A stretch of 64,000 nt of DNA from Endomychus coccineus (Eukaryota > Arthropoda > Insecta > Coleoptera > Endomychidae). Shown here piece after piece: positions 1-11,711 of the stretch; positions within the stretch are counted from its first letter, which is position 1; every line of letters starts with the position of its first letter. Location of the stretch: positions 67,744,633-67,808,632 of the forward strand of contig OY294068.1 of the NCBI GenBank assembly GCA_958510875.1, written 5' to 3'. Position numbers and translations under genes: made by a program. Below the pieces are notes generated by a model. That model made no database searches, was not told the origin of the DNA, and saw only the letters and a list, made by a program, of their open reading frames with translations.

Positions 1-900
1 AATTGTAAAATACATATAATATGAAATATAATAAAGATATACTAAAAATATAAATATATGAATTATATAGTTTAAATATATTGATGAATTTGCATTAAAA
101 AGTGATGTTTTTGTGGTACTATTATATACATAAATTTTATAGTTCAAATATACTGATTAATCTGTATTAAAAATTGATGTTTTTTGGGAACATACTATTA
201 TATATTCATTATAAAATTCCATCAAAATATTGCTTTAATTTAAGAATAAGCAAATTCAACTAAATATTATTGAAATCAAATATTTTTTTAAACAGGATCC
301 ATATTTTGTGCGGATAAATTCTTGCACAGGGTGCAAATTCTCAAAATAACACCGATTTCTACAAACTATAAAATGTAAGTTTTTAAATAAATTCAACGAT
401 ATTTCAAATAAGAATGTGTGAAAATTAATTCTATAATTTTAATTTTAGTAAAAGCGATGGATGATTCTATGGAAAAGTCTTTGAAAGAGTCTAGTGAGTC
501 TAGCAATGTATCAACGATCGAAAAAAATTGTTTTATATGAGAAAATTCGGATGGATAAAACTACAGAGGACAAAAGTGCTTTTTGTCGGGATAGATGAAT
601 TCAAAGGATTGTCTATGGTTCGCGAAGATGAATTGCATAGTAAATTGAAAATTATGGAATTACATATGGAAATATAGGAAATTAAAAAATATGGAATCGG
701 GCTTGAAGTGTTTTACAAAATATATAAATCGAATTAATATTAACGCCGCTAAATGAAGAATTTGACAAAATAAAGACACCATTGTTCCTCCAAAAAAATG
801 GAAATTGAGAAAATTTTCTAGTGCGAAACCCAATACTTTTGATGATAGTGCATCTATGAACATCAATTCTGATTGGGAATCGAAATGTTTTATTTGTGAT
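1..900. other. AT-rich stretch, no convincing gene
   Basis: This is very AT-rich sequence with short internal similarities: two segments near 65-115 and 140-190 share a tttaaatata..gatgaatttgcattaaaa-like wording. A short open stretch beginning near 456 (MDDSMEKSLKESSESS) follows an acceptor-like ttttaattttag, but it is closed by a stop near 538. The downstream sequence to about 900 is open only in pieces. It may be the decayed front of the Cys-rich relic that ends at 1052. I see no host gene here. Confidence 0.4.
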
Positions 901-950
901 AAATGTATATGTATTAAGAGCAAGGGTATTTATTCATGAATATTATTTCT

Positions 951-1052
951 AGCGGGTGCTTGACTGATTGCGGAAAATTATGTGGATGTAGTAGAAGTGG
1001 TTTTACATGTACCATGCCATGCAAAAAATGCAAGATATGCAGATTCAAATAA
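951..1052 (+). pseudogene. Cys-rich coding relic (unidentified)
   Basis: A 33-codon open stretch carries eight cysteines in a compact CxxxC-x3-CxC-x6-CxxxC-xxC-xxC pattern and ends in a stop at 1050-1052. This spacing resembles the Cys-rich tails at the C-termini of some transposon-encoded proteins, but I cannot name the family. Similar coding-like fragments lie upstream at 456-540 and 755-905 in other frames, as expected for a decayed multi-part gene. It has no start codon of its own. Chance cannot be excluded for so short a stretch. Confidence 0.3.
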
Positions 1053-1203
1053 TGTCAGTAATCAAGATGAGAATGAATAAAATGTACAACGTAAAAATAT
1101 AGGTATTGTAAAAAAAAATTATGTATTGATAATTTTGTTATGTAAATAATAATAATTATGGTGAAAATGATAATAATGATAATAAATATACATTTTGTAA
1201 TAA

Positions 1204-1520
1204 TTTTGACTACGGATTCGTGATCAGCGACCTCAAAAATTCCCGGACACTAATTTTCATCTCATTTTATTTAATATTAAAAAAGTGCAACCGATTATGC
1301 ACTTTAAATTGGATTTTTTATGCAATCTATTAATTTTATAATAACTTTGACTTTGGATTCGTAAACAGCGACCTCATAAGCCCCGAGTATCAATTTTCAA
1401 CCGAATTCAGTAAATATTGAAGAAATTCAGAAATAAGAGCACTATAAAATGCAATATAGAAATTTTGTATGAATTTTCATGTCAGATTCGCAATCAGGGA
1501 CATTGAAAACCCCTAACTAC
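1204..1520. repeat. Three tandem units of a GATCAGCGACC-type motif, period about 135-140 bp
   Basis: The phrase ggattcgtgatcagcgacct (near 1213), ggattcgtaaacagcgacct (near 1347) and agattcgcaatcagggaca (near 1485) recurs at regular spacing. Each is followed by aaaa/ccc and an AT-rich filler containing ttaaat/atgcact words. The same phrase is found inside inverted-repeat elements at 5.9-6.7, 38.1-40.6 and 57.3-58.4 kb. This looks like a decayed tandem piece of that repeat family. There is no coding content. Confidence 0.55.
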
Positions 1521-1906
1521 AAGTTTCCAAGCAATCACAGTCAATATTCAGAGAGCGCTATAAAAAATGCATCAAAATGCATTTAAAAATTCGTGCATCA
1601 ACAGCGGGAATAAAGTGCATATAACAAGGTTGCCAAATACCTCCCTTGAGAGAATGCAGAAAACCGCTAAGCCCCAAAACGGCATTCCAAAGTTTTCCCT
1701 AAATACAACGTACTATATATCTTTCTGAACGAATGTATTTCAATATCTCTTCCCTCACACATCTTATTTCATTTTGACATATTCAGTAGTAGCAGTAGTA
1801 GCTGCATATCTTAATAAGAATTGAATTTATATCTATGGTTTCGGAGTTTACATAGTGTAAAATCAAATTAACTTTCGGAAGTTGGAGAATTAAAATCCAA
1901 TTTTTA

Positions 1907-2040
1907 CACAAAACCTTGTAACATTAATTTTAAAAATAGTGCTAACAAATTGTTTCACACACTACAGCTTTGAGAATGCTACTATGTGGTGAAACAATTT
2001 GTTAGCATTATTTTTGAAATTAAATGTCACCAAGTTTTTC
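1907..2040. repeat. Long imperfect hairpin (MITE-like)
   Basis: An arm at about 1907-1965 is the near-complement of an arm at about 1985-2040. The core TGCTAACAAATTGTTTCAC pairs perfectly for 19 bp. Pairing continues outward with few mismatches through ACATTAATTTTAAAAATA, and the loop is about 20 nt. Total length is about 134 bp. A small foldback MITE is the simplest reading; an RNA hairpin such as a pre-miRNA is an alternative that the sequence alone cannot settle. Confidence 0.55.
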
Positions 2041-2682
2041 TTTCTTCCTTAATGTTTTTAATACCCATTTTTCCTGGCCTTCATGTGTATATTAGACCAG
2101 TAAATGAATCGTCGCGATGGATTAAGATTTTGATTAAACTTGGTGAGTAGGTTTATATGGTGCAAAGGAAGCTATGTGGGACGTACGAAACCATGCTCAT
2201 TGTTTGACGCCGAGTTAATGCCCAAAAATCGCTTGTGATCAGAAAACCGTGAAATACTGACAGGATAAACTTTTTACAGCTGTAATTTTTTCGAAAAAAT
2301 GCATCTCTTCCGAGTTTACATATGATACAAATTTTGGTAGAAATTACAATTCAATACTTGGGAGTTGTTTGTCATGTTTAAATGAAAATTTATTGTTGTA
2401 ACAAGGTCTTTAAGAAATCAATATTTTCCAAGTTTTAAGACCGAAAAAATCGATCAACATGTCAGTCGGCAAACATTCGACTCGTCTGAGAAAAAGTTGT
2501 TTGAATGTTTTTGGGTTTTCCTGGAAATATCCCTTTTGAGTCTTTCTGAATCGATCATTTTTGAGGTTATCTCTGCTGATGTGTGTTAGCTACCCAATGT
2601 GTGAGAAGATTGCGCCATTCCTATTGGTCGTACGAGTGTTAATGGTAGTGATTTTTTATATCATTAAATCTATAATCATTAC

Positions 2683-2881
2683 CTTTGAGTAAGGGTAAAT
2701 CTGTTATGAAACCAGTATTATCATCTAAGCCTCCTTGAGCCTCCTCCACAGCCTGCCCAAGTGCCTGATGGAGTGATAGAGGGTCATCGTGTGTTCTTTG
2801 CTGCACGCTGACAGAATAATCTGGCCGCCCCCCTCCTGGACCGGTACTATAAGGAAAACTTCCTCCATGTCCTAGCTGCCC
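2683..2881 (-). CDS. TfAP-2: TfAP-2 internal exon (transactivation/linker region)
   Basis: This is an internal coding exon of an AP-2 family transcription factor. The acceptor TGTTTACAG lies at 2884-2882 and the exon starts in phase 0 with GQLGHGG. It runs through RPDYSVSVQQR, DPLSLHQALGQAVEEAQ and GLDDNTGFITDLPLLK, and ends AAAG before a GTAATG donor at 2682. That gives 199 bp, 66 codons plus one base. The order RPDY, then SLHxALxxAVEE, then LDD.., then LLK|G follows the vertebrate AP-2 order RRDY, SIHSLPHAIEE, VEDPG, VIKK|G just before the conserved DNA-binding half. AP-2 proteins bind GCC(N3)GGC sites as dimers and act in the nucleus in neural, appendage and epidermal patterning (family knowledge). 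The next exon, which should begin by completing a Gly codon, is off the left edge. Confidence 0.85.
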
Positions 2882-3049
2882 CTGTAAACAAGATAACAAT
2901 TTCGATAAAACTTTAGCTAATATTTATTTTACTATGACAATGCTCAGCCACGCTTCATTAGATGTAAATCTAAATTATTTTATACTAGACATTAGTAGAA
3001 ATGATTATTATCCTATAGAAAATAATTCTACAGTGGAATTCATTACAAA

Positions 3050-3180
3050 TAGCATGCGTCGACGCATGGATCTTTGTCGAGTTTATACAGCATAAGTTTG
3101 CTAACGTGTCATCAAGAGCTGTATAACATTACGATCATGCTGCGTTAGCATGCAGACTTCCTGTAGGAATTAAATCTCAA
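3050..3180 (-). repeat. Dispersed repeat copy (partner at 9800-9910)
   Basis: Read on the minus strand, this segment contains the words catgatcgtaatg, tacagctcttgat and gttagcaaac in the same order as catgaccctaat, tacagctcttgat and gttagcaaac on the plus strand near 9815-9875. The two copies are diverged and inverted relative to each other, and no terminal structure is visible. A perfect 16-bp palindrome, CATGCGTCGACGCATG, sits at about 3052-3067 on its edge. The family is unidentified. Confidence 0.4.
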
Positions 3181-3864
3181 GTAGTACCCAGTCAATAACT
3201 CATTCTCAGGATGTCATTGTGTGGTGGAATAATTATCAAAATCTTTAAATATAAATTCACGTTTTATTATTATCGAATTTTATCTGACGTATAGGTAACA
3301 CTTTGAAATTTGTTTCTATTTCTCATAAATCAATGAATTAAATGAGCTGGTAGGTACTTCTAAGAATATTGTATCGGCACAATCTCGCGGATTTCCTCTC
3401 TATGATGGATATAACTTATCTGAATTTGGATAGTTTCACCACATTCTAGATATTAAAAATAACTATAATAACCAGAGAAACTTCCAAACTTTCGTAAATG
3501 TATTCCTTAAAATGGAGCAAAGAATCGCCACATTAAATATCATGACATATTGAGGGATGAGTCTAGAAAACCCAAGCTCTGATTCAAGGTTTGTATCAAT
3601 TCCGACGACAGCACTAGATTCTGCTGAAGAGTGCCTGGAATTTTGTTTTTAAATAAAGTCGCACGTGTTGCTTCTGGAATGGATATTGCATCTACAGAAT
3701 TGCATGATGCACAGATGGTTATAATCAGAATCAACTGATCTATTAGTCTATGCATCACTATTAATAAGAAACAATTACCCTTATCCAATAAAAATACTTT
3801 CAAAGTATTGAGGATTTCTCAGCCACCAGGTAGCCATCATTGAAGCTCACAAAATTAGAAAGGG

Positions 3865-4244
3865 AATGTAGCTGTCAACCTTTATTACGTAGAAGACGCG
3901 TATCACGTGAAAAATTAGAAAATTTGCGTAAAAAAGACCAAAATTCCTCGATTTTCCATCAATTGAATTAATTTTCTGGGAGATTCGAATTAGCGACCCA
4001 ATAAACCTTCTAGAATATATTTTGGAGACCTAATTTCCATTTTTTGATAAATTAAAAATTATCTTTAAAAGACGAGTTGAGAATGAGGTTAATTTTAAGT
4101 ATAGGGGTGAATTGGGGGCAATTGGTATATCGCTCAGTAGTCACGAGTGATATTCATGGTCCATAGAACATCACGCACAACTTTTTTTCCAATACGACCA
4201 ACTACTAAATTTTTCGATAGTTTTCCAGCTTATTGATTGGACTA
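3865..4244. repeat. Half copy of TAGTCCA-ended foldback element
   Basis: This segment matches the right half (about 58060-58378) of the foldback element at 57326-58378. Shared stretches include cgtgaaaaattag, the ttttccatcaattgaa/attttccgcccattgaat region, the ttcg..cgaccc/..gagccaaaaaat motif, aattaaaaattat and gaggttaatttta. It ends in ttattgattggacta, the same terminus (TAGTCCA.TCAATAA in reverse) seen at 57326 and 58378. The left arm is missing, so this is a truncated copy. Confidence 0.55.
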
Positions 4245-5011
4245 AATTGGTTACCTTTACTCGTAAACTTTTAATTGAACCTCGTTGAAGTAAGTTATAA
4301 GATACATATATCGCAACTTGCAATCTGTTACGATAAAAAAGGATTGTATTATAGAGATATTTAACCATGTCAGATATTGTGCAGTCGAGTTTGAAAATAT
4401 GCAAAAAGGTAGATTATCGAAATGTTGTGTCGGAAGCGCTTGGGGTGTAAGATTAGAATTACAAGGGTAAGAAATTTGAAGGAACGTCTCTATATCGGAG
4501 GGAAAGCTCATAGCTCAGATTCCCGACAAGAATTCACTTTATAACTATGTCGAGACATTGAAAATATGTCAGGATCGTGGCTCTGCGTCCCACAATCTTA
4601 CGTCGATTTAGTTACGATAATCTTCGTCAACTTCGACCCCTTCCTTAGTCGCATTCCGTTAGAAACTATTAAAAATGCATAACATACTCAAACATTCCGC
4701 TGAATACAGAACTGGTGAAATTGATATTCGAAAGCATGAGTAACGATAATGTACCTTAATAATAATAGCTGTTACAAAACATTATCAAGAAAAGCTTAAG
4801 ATTCCGGTCTGAGTTGTTACTGAGGAAAAAGCTCATCAACAAGTGATTTTCTTAAGATAATGGCTACATAAATGTGACCAAACACCACAGCATTATTTAC
4901 AAACCTAAACATGTATTTCACGACTGAGAAAGAACTAGATACTTTAAGAAACATTGGAATGATAAAGGCCTACCCTACATCAATAATTTTTTATTTTTCA
5001 TAGAAAATCAC

Positions 5012-5203
5012 TTGATACCATTTATGAAAGATATGCGACGGAATGGTTGTGACAATGATTTTGAATCAAAATTCTACAATATTTCCGGCATTCTTTCGTT
5101 ACACAATAGGAATCCAGCTTTTATACCTCTTGGTTATGTTCGATGGCTGACAGTAACAGGCGTACGAAATCTATGGCCTAATCTGTCGTCTCTCTACAGA
5201 TGA
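5012..5203 (+). pseudogene. Unrecognised ORF fragment, possibly transposon-derived
   Basis: A 63-residue open frame contains IPFMKDMRRNGCDNDFESK and ends LSSLYR*. The composition (regular charged/hydrophobic alternation, FxxKFxNI, PAFIPLGYVRWLTV) looks more protein-like than the surrounding AT-rich background. It lies just upstream of a hAT relic on the other strand and could be unrelated debris. I do not recognise the family and assign no function. Confidence 0.25.
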
Positions 5204-5374
5204 TCTAGAAACAGGCGAACATTTCCTAATTGAGTAGCCGTTGAATCCAATATTTCCTGAAGTGAAATTTTTGCTGCACAAAATGATGCTCTTATTCTCT
5301 AGGGTATTCGAAGGCTTCGTGAAAATTCTAAAATTTGAATGAATCCGAACTACAATCAAGCTTTGGCACTGTCA

Positions 5375-5725
5375 CAGGGCCAACAGGTGTTGATGAATTT
5401 TTATGTATTTTTTTTTGGTTTTTCCTCGTTTTTTTTGCGAGGTTTTCACCAAGTTTCCTTCACGAAAGGATAATGCTTGTTTTCCCAAGTAAAGTGTCGC
5501 ACGAATAGATAACTCCATAAAACGTATGGTAAGTTGCACTTTTTCATACATTTTTTTAAGAGACAGCCTTCTATTTTCTCTTGAAGCATCCTGAATAATA
5601 CTAATATTTGACTTCAATCTCTTAAAACCTAAGGCACATCGTAAATGCTGAGCAGAAGGTTCATGTTTATGTGAAGATCGACTTTCATTGCAAAAGTGAT
5701 TTTGGCGATTTTGTACCAATAATTA
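5375..5725 (-). pseudogene. hAT-like transposase relic
   Basis: The minus-strand open frame, 115 residues long and lacking a proper start, includes SISIIQDASRENRR-like sequence, then MYEKVQLTIRFMELSIRATLYLGKQALSFREGNLVK. This resembles the region of hAT/zinc-finger-MYM-type transposases where a run such as R..L..I......L..Q.LAFRGH.E....NKGNF precedes the catalytic core; the GH(D/E) segment has been lost here. The C-terminal part degenerates into a Lys-rich run. No terminal inverted repeats are evident, so this is an immobile fragment within the TfAP-2 intron. Confidence 0.5.
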
Positions 5726-5934
5726 GCACGGCAAACAAAACAACCGGATTAAACACAAGAATCAAGATACACCGGCACAGACTGAGACAATAATAGACCG
5801 ATACCGCGCCGTGTCATCAATCTTCGTCTTTCTTACCTTTTCACTCTCACTCGCACTGAATCATTCTTTACCGCTGGTTCACCTCGATGAATACATAGTA
5901 GAGGAAATAAAGCAGAAAAGGTCGGAAAAAAATT

Positions 5935-6690
5935 CGGATGGCCGATTTTGATTTTTTCTTAATCGATTCTAGAGGTCATTTAGAAAAAATGCTATCATTT
6001 TTTATTCTTCTGATGTTTATTTTAGCATTTCTACTGAGGAAAGTGCATCTTTTTGAATGCGTTTTCAGGAGATAATATTGAAAATGTTGAAAAAATGGCC
6101 AAATATAGCCAAAATTCTTCACTCGGGGGAACAGATCTGTGATATCGATAACGAAGTGGTAGTTCGAATCTTGCAGCGGAGTCGTGTTCAGCGGCCCCAA
6201 AAACCCCCCGAGAGATGAATTTGGATGCATTTCAGAGCTTATTGAAAACAGTCCATGATGATGACCTAGATCATGAGGATATCCTGACCACCAGGTGCCT
6301 ATTGAGTGTCATGGTCATAGCCCCTATGCTCAAGAGAATCTCCCTAACAGGTTTCATTCCTTTGCAGAAGGTATTTCTGCGAATTCCCCGGAGAAGACGA
6401 TAGTACCAGGATGTCCTGAGTTCCAGGTGCGTCGTAATCAAATATGGCACCAGAATCGTGATCAGCTATCCCAAAAACCCCCAGCGAGAAATTTTGGTAA
6501 TTTTTTCAACATTTTTGATATTATTTCCTACAAATGCATTCAAGAAGATGCATTTTCCTCTATAGAAATGGTAAAATGCTCATTAGAAAAATAAAAAATG
6601 GTAAAATTTGTTCTAGATGACTTCCAGAATCGATTTAAAACAAAATGATCAAAATAGGTTCATCCGATTTTTTTTTATTTTGACCTTTTT
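5935..6690. repeat. Inverted-repeat (foldback) element with arms of about 260 bp
   Basis: The left arm (about 5935-6210) and right arm (about 6430-6690) are diverged reverse complements. Matched blocks include the cattttttattcttct/atttttctaatgagc region, aggaaa.tgcatctt.ttgaatgc, and gataatatt.aaaatgttgaaaaaat. The phrase cgtgttcagcggccccaaaaacccccc (near 6183) and its partner cgtgatcagctatcccaaaaaccccc (near 6455) sit at the inner edges. The middle of about 200 bp has no recognisable gene. The phrase links this element to those at 1.2, 38-40 and 57-58 kb. Confidence 0.6.
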
Positions 6691-7361
6691 TCTGCATCAT
6701 TTCCTCGACTAACAGCTGCTGCGGGGATATGACCCCAGTAAAAGTCTACACACTGTTACCATGGCAACCGGCTGAACACATGCATCAAGACACTGCTGTC
6801 TGAAAGTTGATTCACTCTCGGCAAAGACGGGAGACTAATTCGCTTTGTTATTTATCTGAATAGTGTCACTATTGGAATGTCTCCATATAATAATGGTTGT
6901 AAAATGTGAAGATATTATAATAATTCGAATTTCAAGACAAAACAAATTTGGAGTTTTAGGTCCCAACTATTTTTGCGGGGCTAATATGAGAAGAGATAAA
7001 TACAAACTGAGGAATTGAACAAACTAAAGGTGAATCAGTGCTTTACTTGCTTCACTTGGCGAGTCGCCACTGCTTCATTGAAACATTGTTCTCAATGTAC
7101 TAGTATTGGAGTCAATAACAGGCTAACAAGATGAATTTTAAGAATATTTTCTCGTGTTCGCTGATCTACATATTTCATTCATTTCTAGTTAATGTATCCA
7201 CATTGCACACTGAATATGAATGCATTAATAAATGAGTAGTGTGAAAGAGAATGCAACGAATGAACCATGTTTACGTTTGAGTGCTTCTGGTTGCAAGAAA
7301 TATTGGACAACAGGACTCAACAACTCAACATGAGTGAGTAAATATTATATTATAATCAGAG

Positions 7362-7925
7362 ATGTCAAAAAAGCTTTTCTCCCAAAAATGGCTCGAGATA
7401 GAGCACCGTGCCTACTGGAGAGAACTGCCCCGTATGTCGTACTCCAAGCGACTGATGGGGGATCTCCAGCAGCAACGAGTGAAAAATCTGCTGACGTTCA
7501 GCAGACAAGAAACACGGAATCTTGTTGCATTCCTAACCGGACACGCCCCATGCAACAAACACCTCTACACAATGGGACTGGTAGATCAGCCCACTTGCAG
7601 GGGTTGCGGCGTGGAAGATAAGACACCTATGCATGTGCTGTATCAGTGCACGGCATACACGGTTGGTCGTCGGACATAAGACTACACCCGAGGAAATCAG
7701 AAGTATCTCCTATATCAGGCTACTGAAATTCATAGAATACATCGGATTGATGAGGATGTAGATACCAGTGAGGGCACGATAGGACTATAATGACCGCAGC
7801 GCTGTGGGGCTCCCCTTAGAATGGAGAACCAACCTCACGGAGGAGGGGTTTTAGTCGGTAGGAATCCGGCACACCCGGGGGCACGGGCACCCGAGGCGTC
7901 TATGCAAGATTTCCCCTCCTCAACG
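7362..7925 (+). pseudogene. LINE 3' end: RNase H-distal and zinc-knuckle tail (R1/jockey-like)
   Basis: The open frame from 7362 to 7679 reads AYWRELPRMSYSKRL.., RVKNLLTFSRQETRNLVAFLTGHAPCNKHLYTMGLVDQPTCRGCGVEDKTPMHVLYQC. The block LTGHxPxNKHLxxMGLVDxPTCRxCG-E--T--H-L--C is typical of the C-terminal tail after RNase H in arthropod R1/jockey-type non-LTR retrotransposons. Beyond a stop, another frame continues PEEIRSISYIRLLKFIE, also typical of this tail. A GC-rich 3' UTR with an accccccgggg/ggcacccg run follows to about 7925. The 5' part is missing, as in most LINE insertions. It lies in the TfAP-2 intron in antisense orientation to that gene. Confidence 0.75.
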
Positions 7926-8329
7926 CAAAAAAAAAGCTTTTCTCCCAAATATTCCTCATGTCCACGACCGAATAACTTTACGATAGCTAAAGACTATTTC
8001 GATTATCGTTTTGCCTGCGCGGGGAAGGGAGGATTAGTTTGTTTGTTTAAGCCATAGATGATTGCACAAAGTATGTTCAAATTTAGATCAAATATAATCT
8101 TCATATATGTGATGAAGTTGGTTTGAACCTGATTATATTTTTTTTATTAAGACGGACTGAACGTAGGGAACAAAGTTTGTTTTTTGAATCGGGTTATACA
8201 CAAAATGTATGTTCTCGTGGTAAATGCAATCTACATGAAATTTTGACACAAGCTAGATATGATTCTCGAAATTCACTGGAATAAAAAATCACTGTCGTAC
8301 CTCAACCCGTATTCGAGTTATTGAGCAGA

Positions 8330-8540
8330 GCGGTTCGTTGAAATACTCGTCACTATTCGTCTAGTTCCGTGCACTATTTGTGCGAAAGACGGAGTGAGCA
8401 TAGCGAAGGAAGTCTTTCTTCCTTTCGGCTCATACGGCACGTTGTTGGTTTCTACACAGCGGTCGAACCAGTCAAACGGTGACTCCGACTGCAGATGGCG
8501 CTCTTGATGGGCTTCCTCCTTTCGGCTTACTCAATCATTA
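8330..8540. other. GC-richer island, unidentified
   Basis: This is a local rise in GC with a near-palindrome (gcatagcgaaggaagtctttcttcctttcggct). No ORF, splice signal or terminal repeat is convincing. It may be the remnant of a mobile element or a regulatory segment within the TfAP-2 intron. Nothing in it supports a specific call. Confidence 0.2.
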
Positions 8541-8888
8541 TGTCTTAACCCTTTGGGCATATGCGCAGCGTACTAACCGACCTCCTAGTATAATTAAAAA
8601 CACTTTGAATTTGACTTGTTTCGATTTCAAGTTAAATCATTGAAATTTCGAATGAAATCTAGTTTTTAATTACTCTAGAAACATTTTCTCAATGATATAC
8701 ACTGGAAACATACGGGCAAAATATTTCAATCATGCCGTAAATTGTGAACGCAATGCTATCCAAATGTTAACCATATTAGTATAACATAGTAGTAAATTAT
8801 TCGACAACCCATAATAGCAAGGTATCGTGTTTAGCAGATATTGCTTACTGCTTTTTAAATGATGTATCGGTACTAACTATTAAAATAT

Positions 8889-8902
8889 GTGTGTGTGTGT
8901 GG
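8889..8902. repeat. (TG)n microsatellite
   Basis: A short run of about seven TG dinucleotides lies in an AT-rich intronic stretch. Confidence 0.8.
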
Positions 8903-10119
8903 ATTATTCTTTTATAAAGATGTTAGTTATTGATATGATTTATTACCAAACGTAATCATGTGAAGACCGCAGAACAACTACGTGTAATCAAAATCGTAGA
9001 TAAATTAGTTAAAGCGAAATAAATTAATGTTCTATAGAGAGGTAGTAATTTGAATAACTGTACTACAACTCTACAAACGAATTATCGTCACTTGCTATTT
9101 GAAATAATACTGAAGTTAGATACGTATCTATACCCACACATGGTTAAATTTATGATGATTCGTAACGGTAAAAAATCGTAGAGGTGTCTAAAAAATCTCT
9201 ATGTATAGCCTTACTTGAGTTTTCAGATTTTGGAACCAACTATTCTGCAATACACGATTCATGAAAAGAACCAATTGTAAATGAAGTCCTAAATCAATAT
9301 TTTAAAATTAAAGAAATTACGTCACAGATGTAGAAACATCACGTCATGGACAATAGTTACTTCATAATAAGGTTACATTAAATTAGTTATTGAGGAGAGA
9401 ATGAGCTTTATATGATACTTCATATCAATAATTTTAACAGCAAATATTGAGATAATACATAGAGTATAAAACATAGTGCTGTAAAACACATTATGTTGCC
9501 AATTCAAATTAACTTCCAATGTCATGACATTGATATTTTGATATTCTGTATGTTTGCACAGATTGCCTGTAGTTCAGTTCAGTGACATATAAATGTAAGG
9601 AGCTAGAAGAAGAATACTGTTTCAAATTATTATCTGTTATCCGATAGATGACACTGCCAATACGCATATTTATTAAGACTATTAATAATCGTTACCTATT
9701 GTTATAGTTTTCTTACAACTATTCTCAAAACACACTTGATATTACAGATTTTGAGCCGTTAGGGAATCGTCGCAAATAAATTAACTAGAAGTGCACACTT
9801 ATGCTAATGCAGCATGACCCTAATTTGAAAGGTTTTTTAATATTACAGCTCTTGATAATGGGTTAGCAAACGTATCTAGTAAAATACGGTATAAGCCCAC
9901 ATGCATATTTTCGATGATGTAGATGGCTTTGTCGGCACTTCATTTGTTTTGCTTCGTTGGCGTTTGGGTTTGATATGCGCGTATCGAGTGTCTATTGCAC
10001 ATCACATCTAGTCTAGGGTGGGAGGTCACGGGAACCACCGGTAGTCACTCAAGACTATATAGATAATTATTGCACCGTATAAATCATAAAACAAGACCAT
10101 ACTGTTATTATTGTAAAGC

Positions 10120-10361
10120 CAGTGGCGTGCAAACAGGGGTCACAAAGGTTGCATTTGTAACCCCAATGTTCCGAAAAAACATTGATCAGTCAACAAAATT
10201 TTAAAAAAATTATAAAACGAACACCGTTGTCAACAAAATTTTGAGAACAGTTTTTTTTCATTTCAATAACCATTATACCGGTATATTTATTTTGCTCATA
10301 TAATTTATATAAAGTTATATTTTTTTGCAACCCCAATACGACATGCCTTTGCACGCCACTG
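10120..10361. mobile_element. hAT-type MITE, 242 bp, perfect 8-bp target duplication
   Basis: The left end CAGTGGCGTGCAAACAGG and the right end (reverse complement CAGTGGCGTGCAAAGGCATG) form terminal inverted repeats. The element is flanked on both sides by the identical 8-mer TGTAAAGC (10112-10119 and 10362-10369). CAGTGGCG termini and 8-bp duplications are hallmarks of hAT elements. At 242 bp with no coding capacity, it must have been moved by an autonomous hAT elsewhere. The perfect duplication suggests a fairly recent insertion into the TfAP-2 intron. Confidence 0.92.
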
Positions 10362-11557
10362 TGTAAAGCAACTTCAATTCCAATTGCAACAAAAAAAATC
10401 ATTGTTATGTAACATAATTTCAATTGCAAATAATACAATGATTTTATCAATTCACTGAGATTTGTTTCTGCAAATCAGACAAAAATAATAATATAATATA
10501 AATGTTCAGTATAGTGAATCGATTGTAAAAATAATCTTGAAAAAGTTGATAGTTGACATTGATAAAAAAATCAAAGTGATAATTCACGTCTAAGAAGCAC
10601 AATTTTCAAGATATCTGTATACGGAAGAGGAATCCGAATAATTTTACCCATTCCTTCTCCACAAAGAATTTCGAACTAGGGAAGCGGTTTCATTGAGTTC
10701 CCAAAATATGTTTGCGTTAAGTTACAAACATTAGATCAATAAATCTGATTTTGCAACTAAAAATGTTCGGAAAATGGTGCGAACACCACTTGAAAATTAT
10801 AATTTATGACACCTAATTGGTTGTTATTGCGGAGTTAATTCTTTCGAATTTTTAGCCTTCGATTCAAATGTTCATGTCAATTAACTCAAACAAAATTTTG
10901 AATCACAAAATTTTTTCCCAGATATTTTTCCAGTATGACTTCATTGCGAACACGATTGATGGGAAAACCAAAGTAACCGCAGGAATTTGACATTTTAGAG
11001 CATTATTTGTTTTTTACATCCAAAAGCAGAGATAAAATTTGCTTAGACATAACAATGATTTTTGTCCTGTTTCGAAAGAATTTACTGAATATCGCGATAT
11101 GTAACTGCTTTGTGCTTTCATACATTTTTACATTCAACACTTTGTTCTATATTCTTGGCATCATTCCATATCGATCAATTGCACTATGCTATGATATTCC
11201 TTAACTATTTTCCAACATTCATTCGTTACTTTTCGTCATAGAATTACTGTTCTATTTTCCTGTTCTCCATATATTGTTAACTGGTTATGATTTCCTACTA
11301 AGTCTGAAATGGATTTTGAACTCATCCATAGACATCTTGAATATATCCAATTAACATAAATGCTTGAAAATAACAAAACTTAATAAATTGGTTATAGAAG
11401 CGATATAGTTCTTTCACTGAACTTTGAGCATTTGCAGCATTTCTAATTTTAGACATCAATATTTCTCACTCCTCCCATGGAAACAATAATATCCTTATCA
11501 TTTCACCAAAACGTATTATGCTGTGTGAAATATTCTTTCTTGTACTCCAGAATAATT

Positions 11558-11711
11558 CCAAGTTTTGTTTCAAAAAGCTAGTGCAGTTAATCAGAATTTA
11601 GATTCTTTTCCAATTGTTAGTGACATGAAATTGTCCAAGTTTTGTTTCAAAAAGCTAGTGCAGTTAATCAGAATTTAGATTCTTTTCCAATTGTTAGTGA
11701 CATGAAATTGT
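11558..11711. repeat. Exact 77-bp tandem duplication
   Basis: The segment beginning ccaagttttgtttcaaaaag is present twice head to tail (11558-11634 and 11635-11711) with no visible mismatch. It lies in the TfAP-2 intron about 200 bp downstream of the 11907 exon. Identity implies a very recent duplication, or an assembly artefact. Confidence 0.85.

Noticed and set aside
3052..3067. Perfect 16-bp palindrome CATGCGTCGACGCATG as a regulatory site
   Set aside because: A single short palindrome at a repeat edge, with no supporting context.
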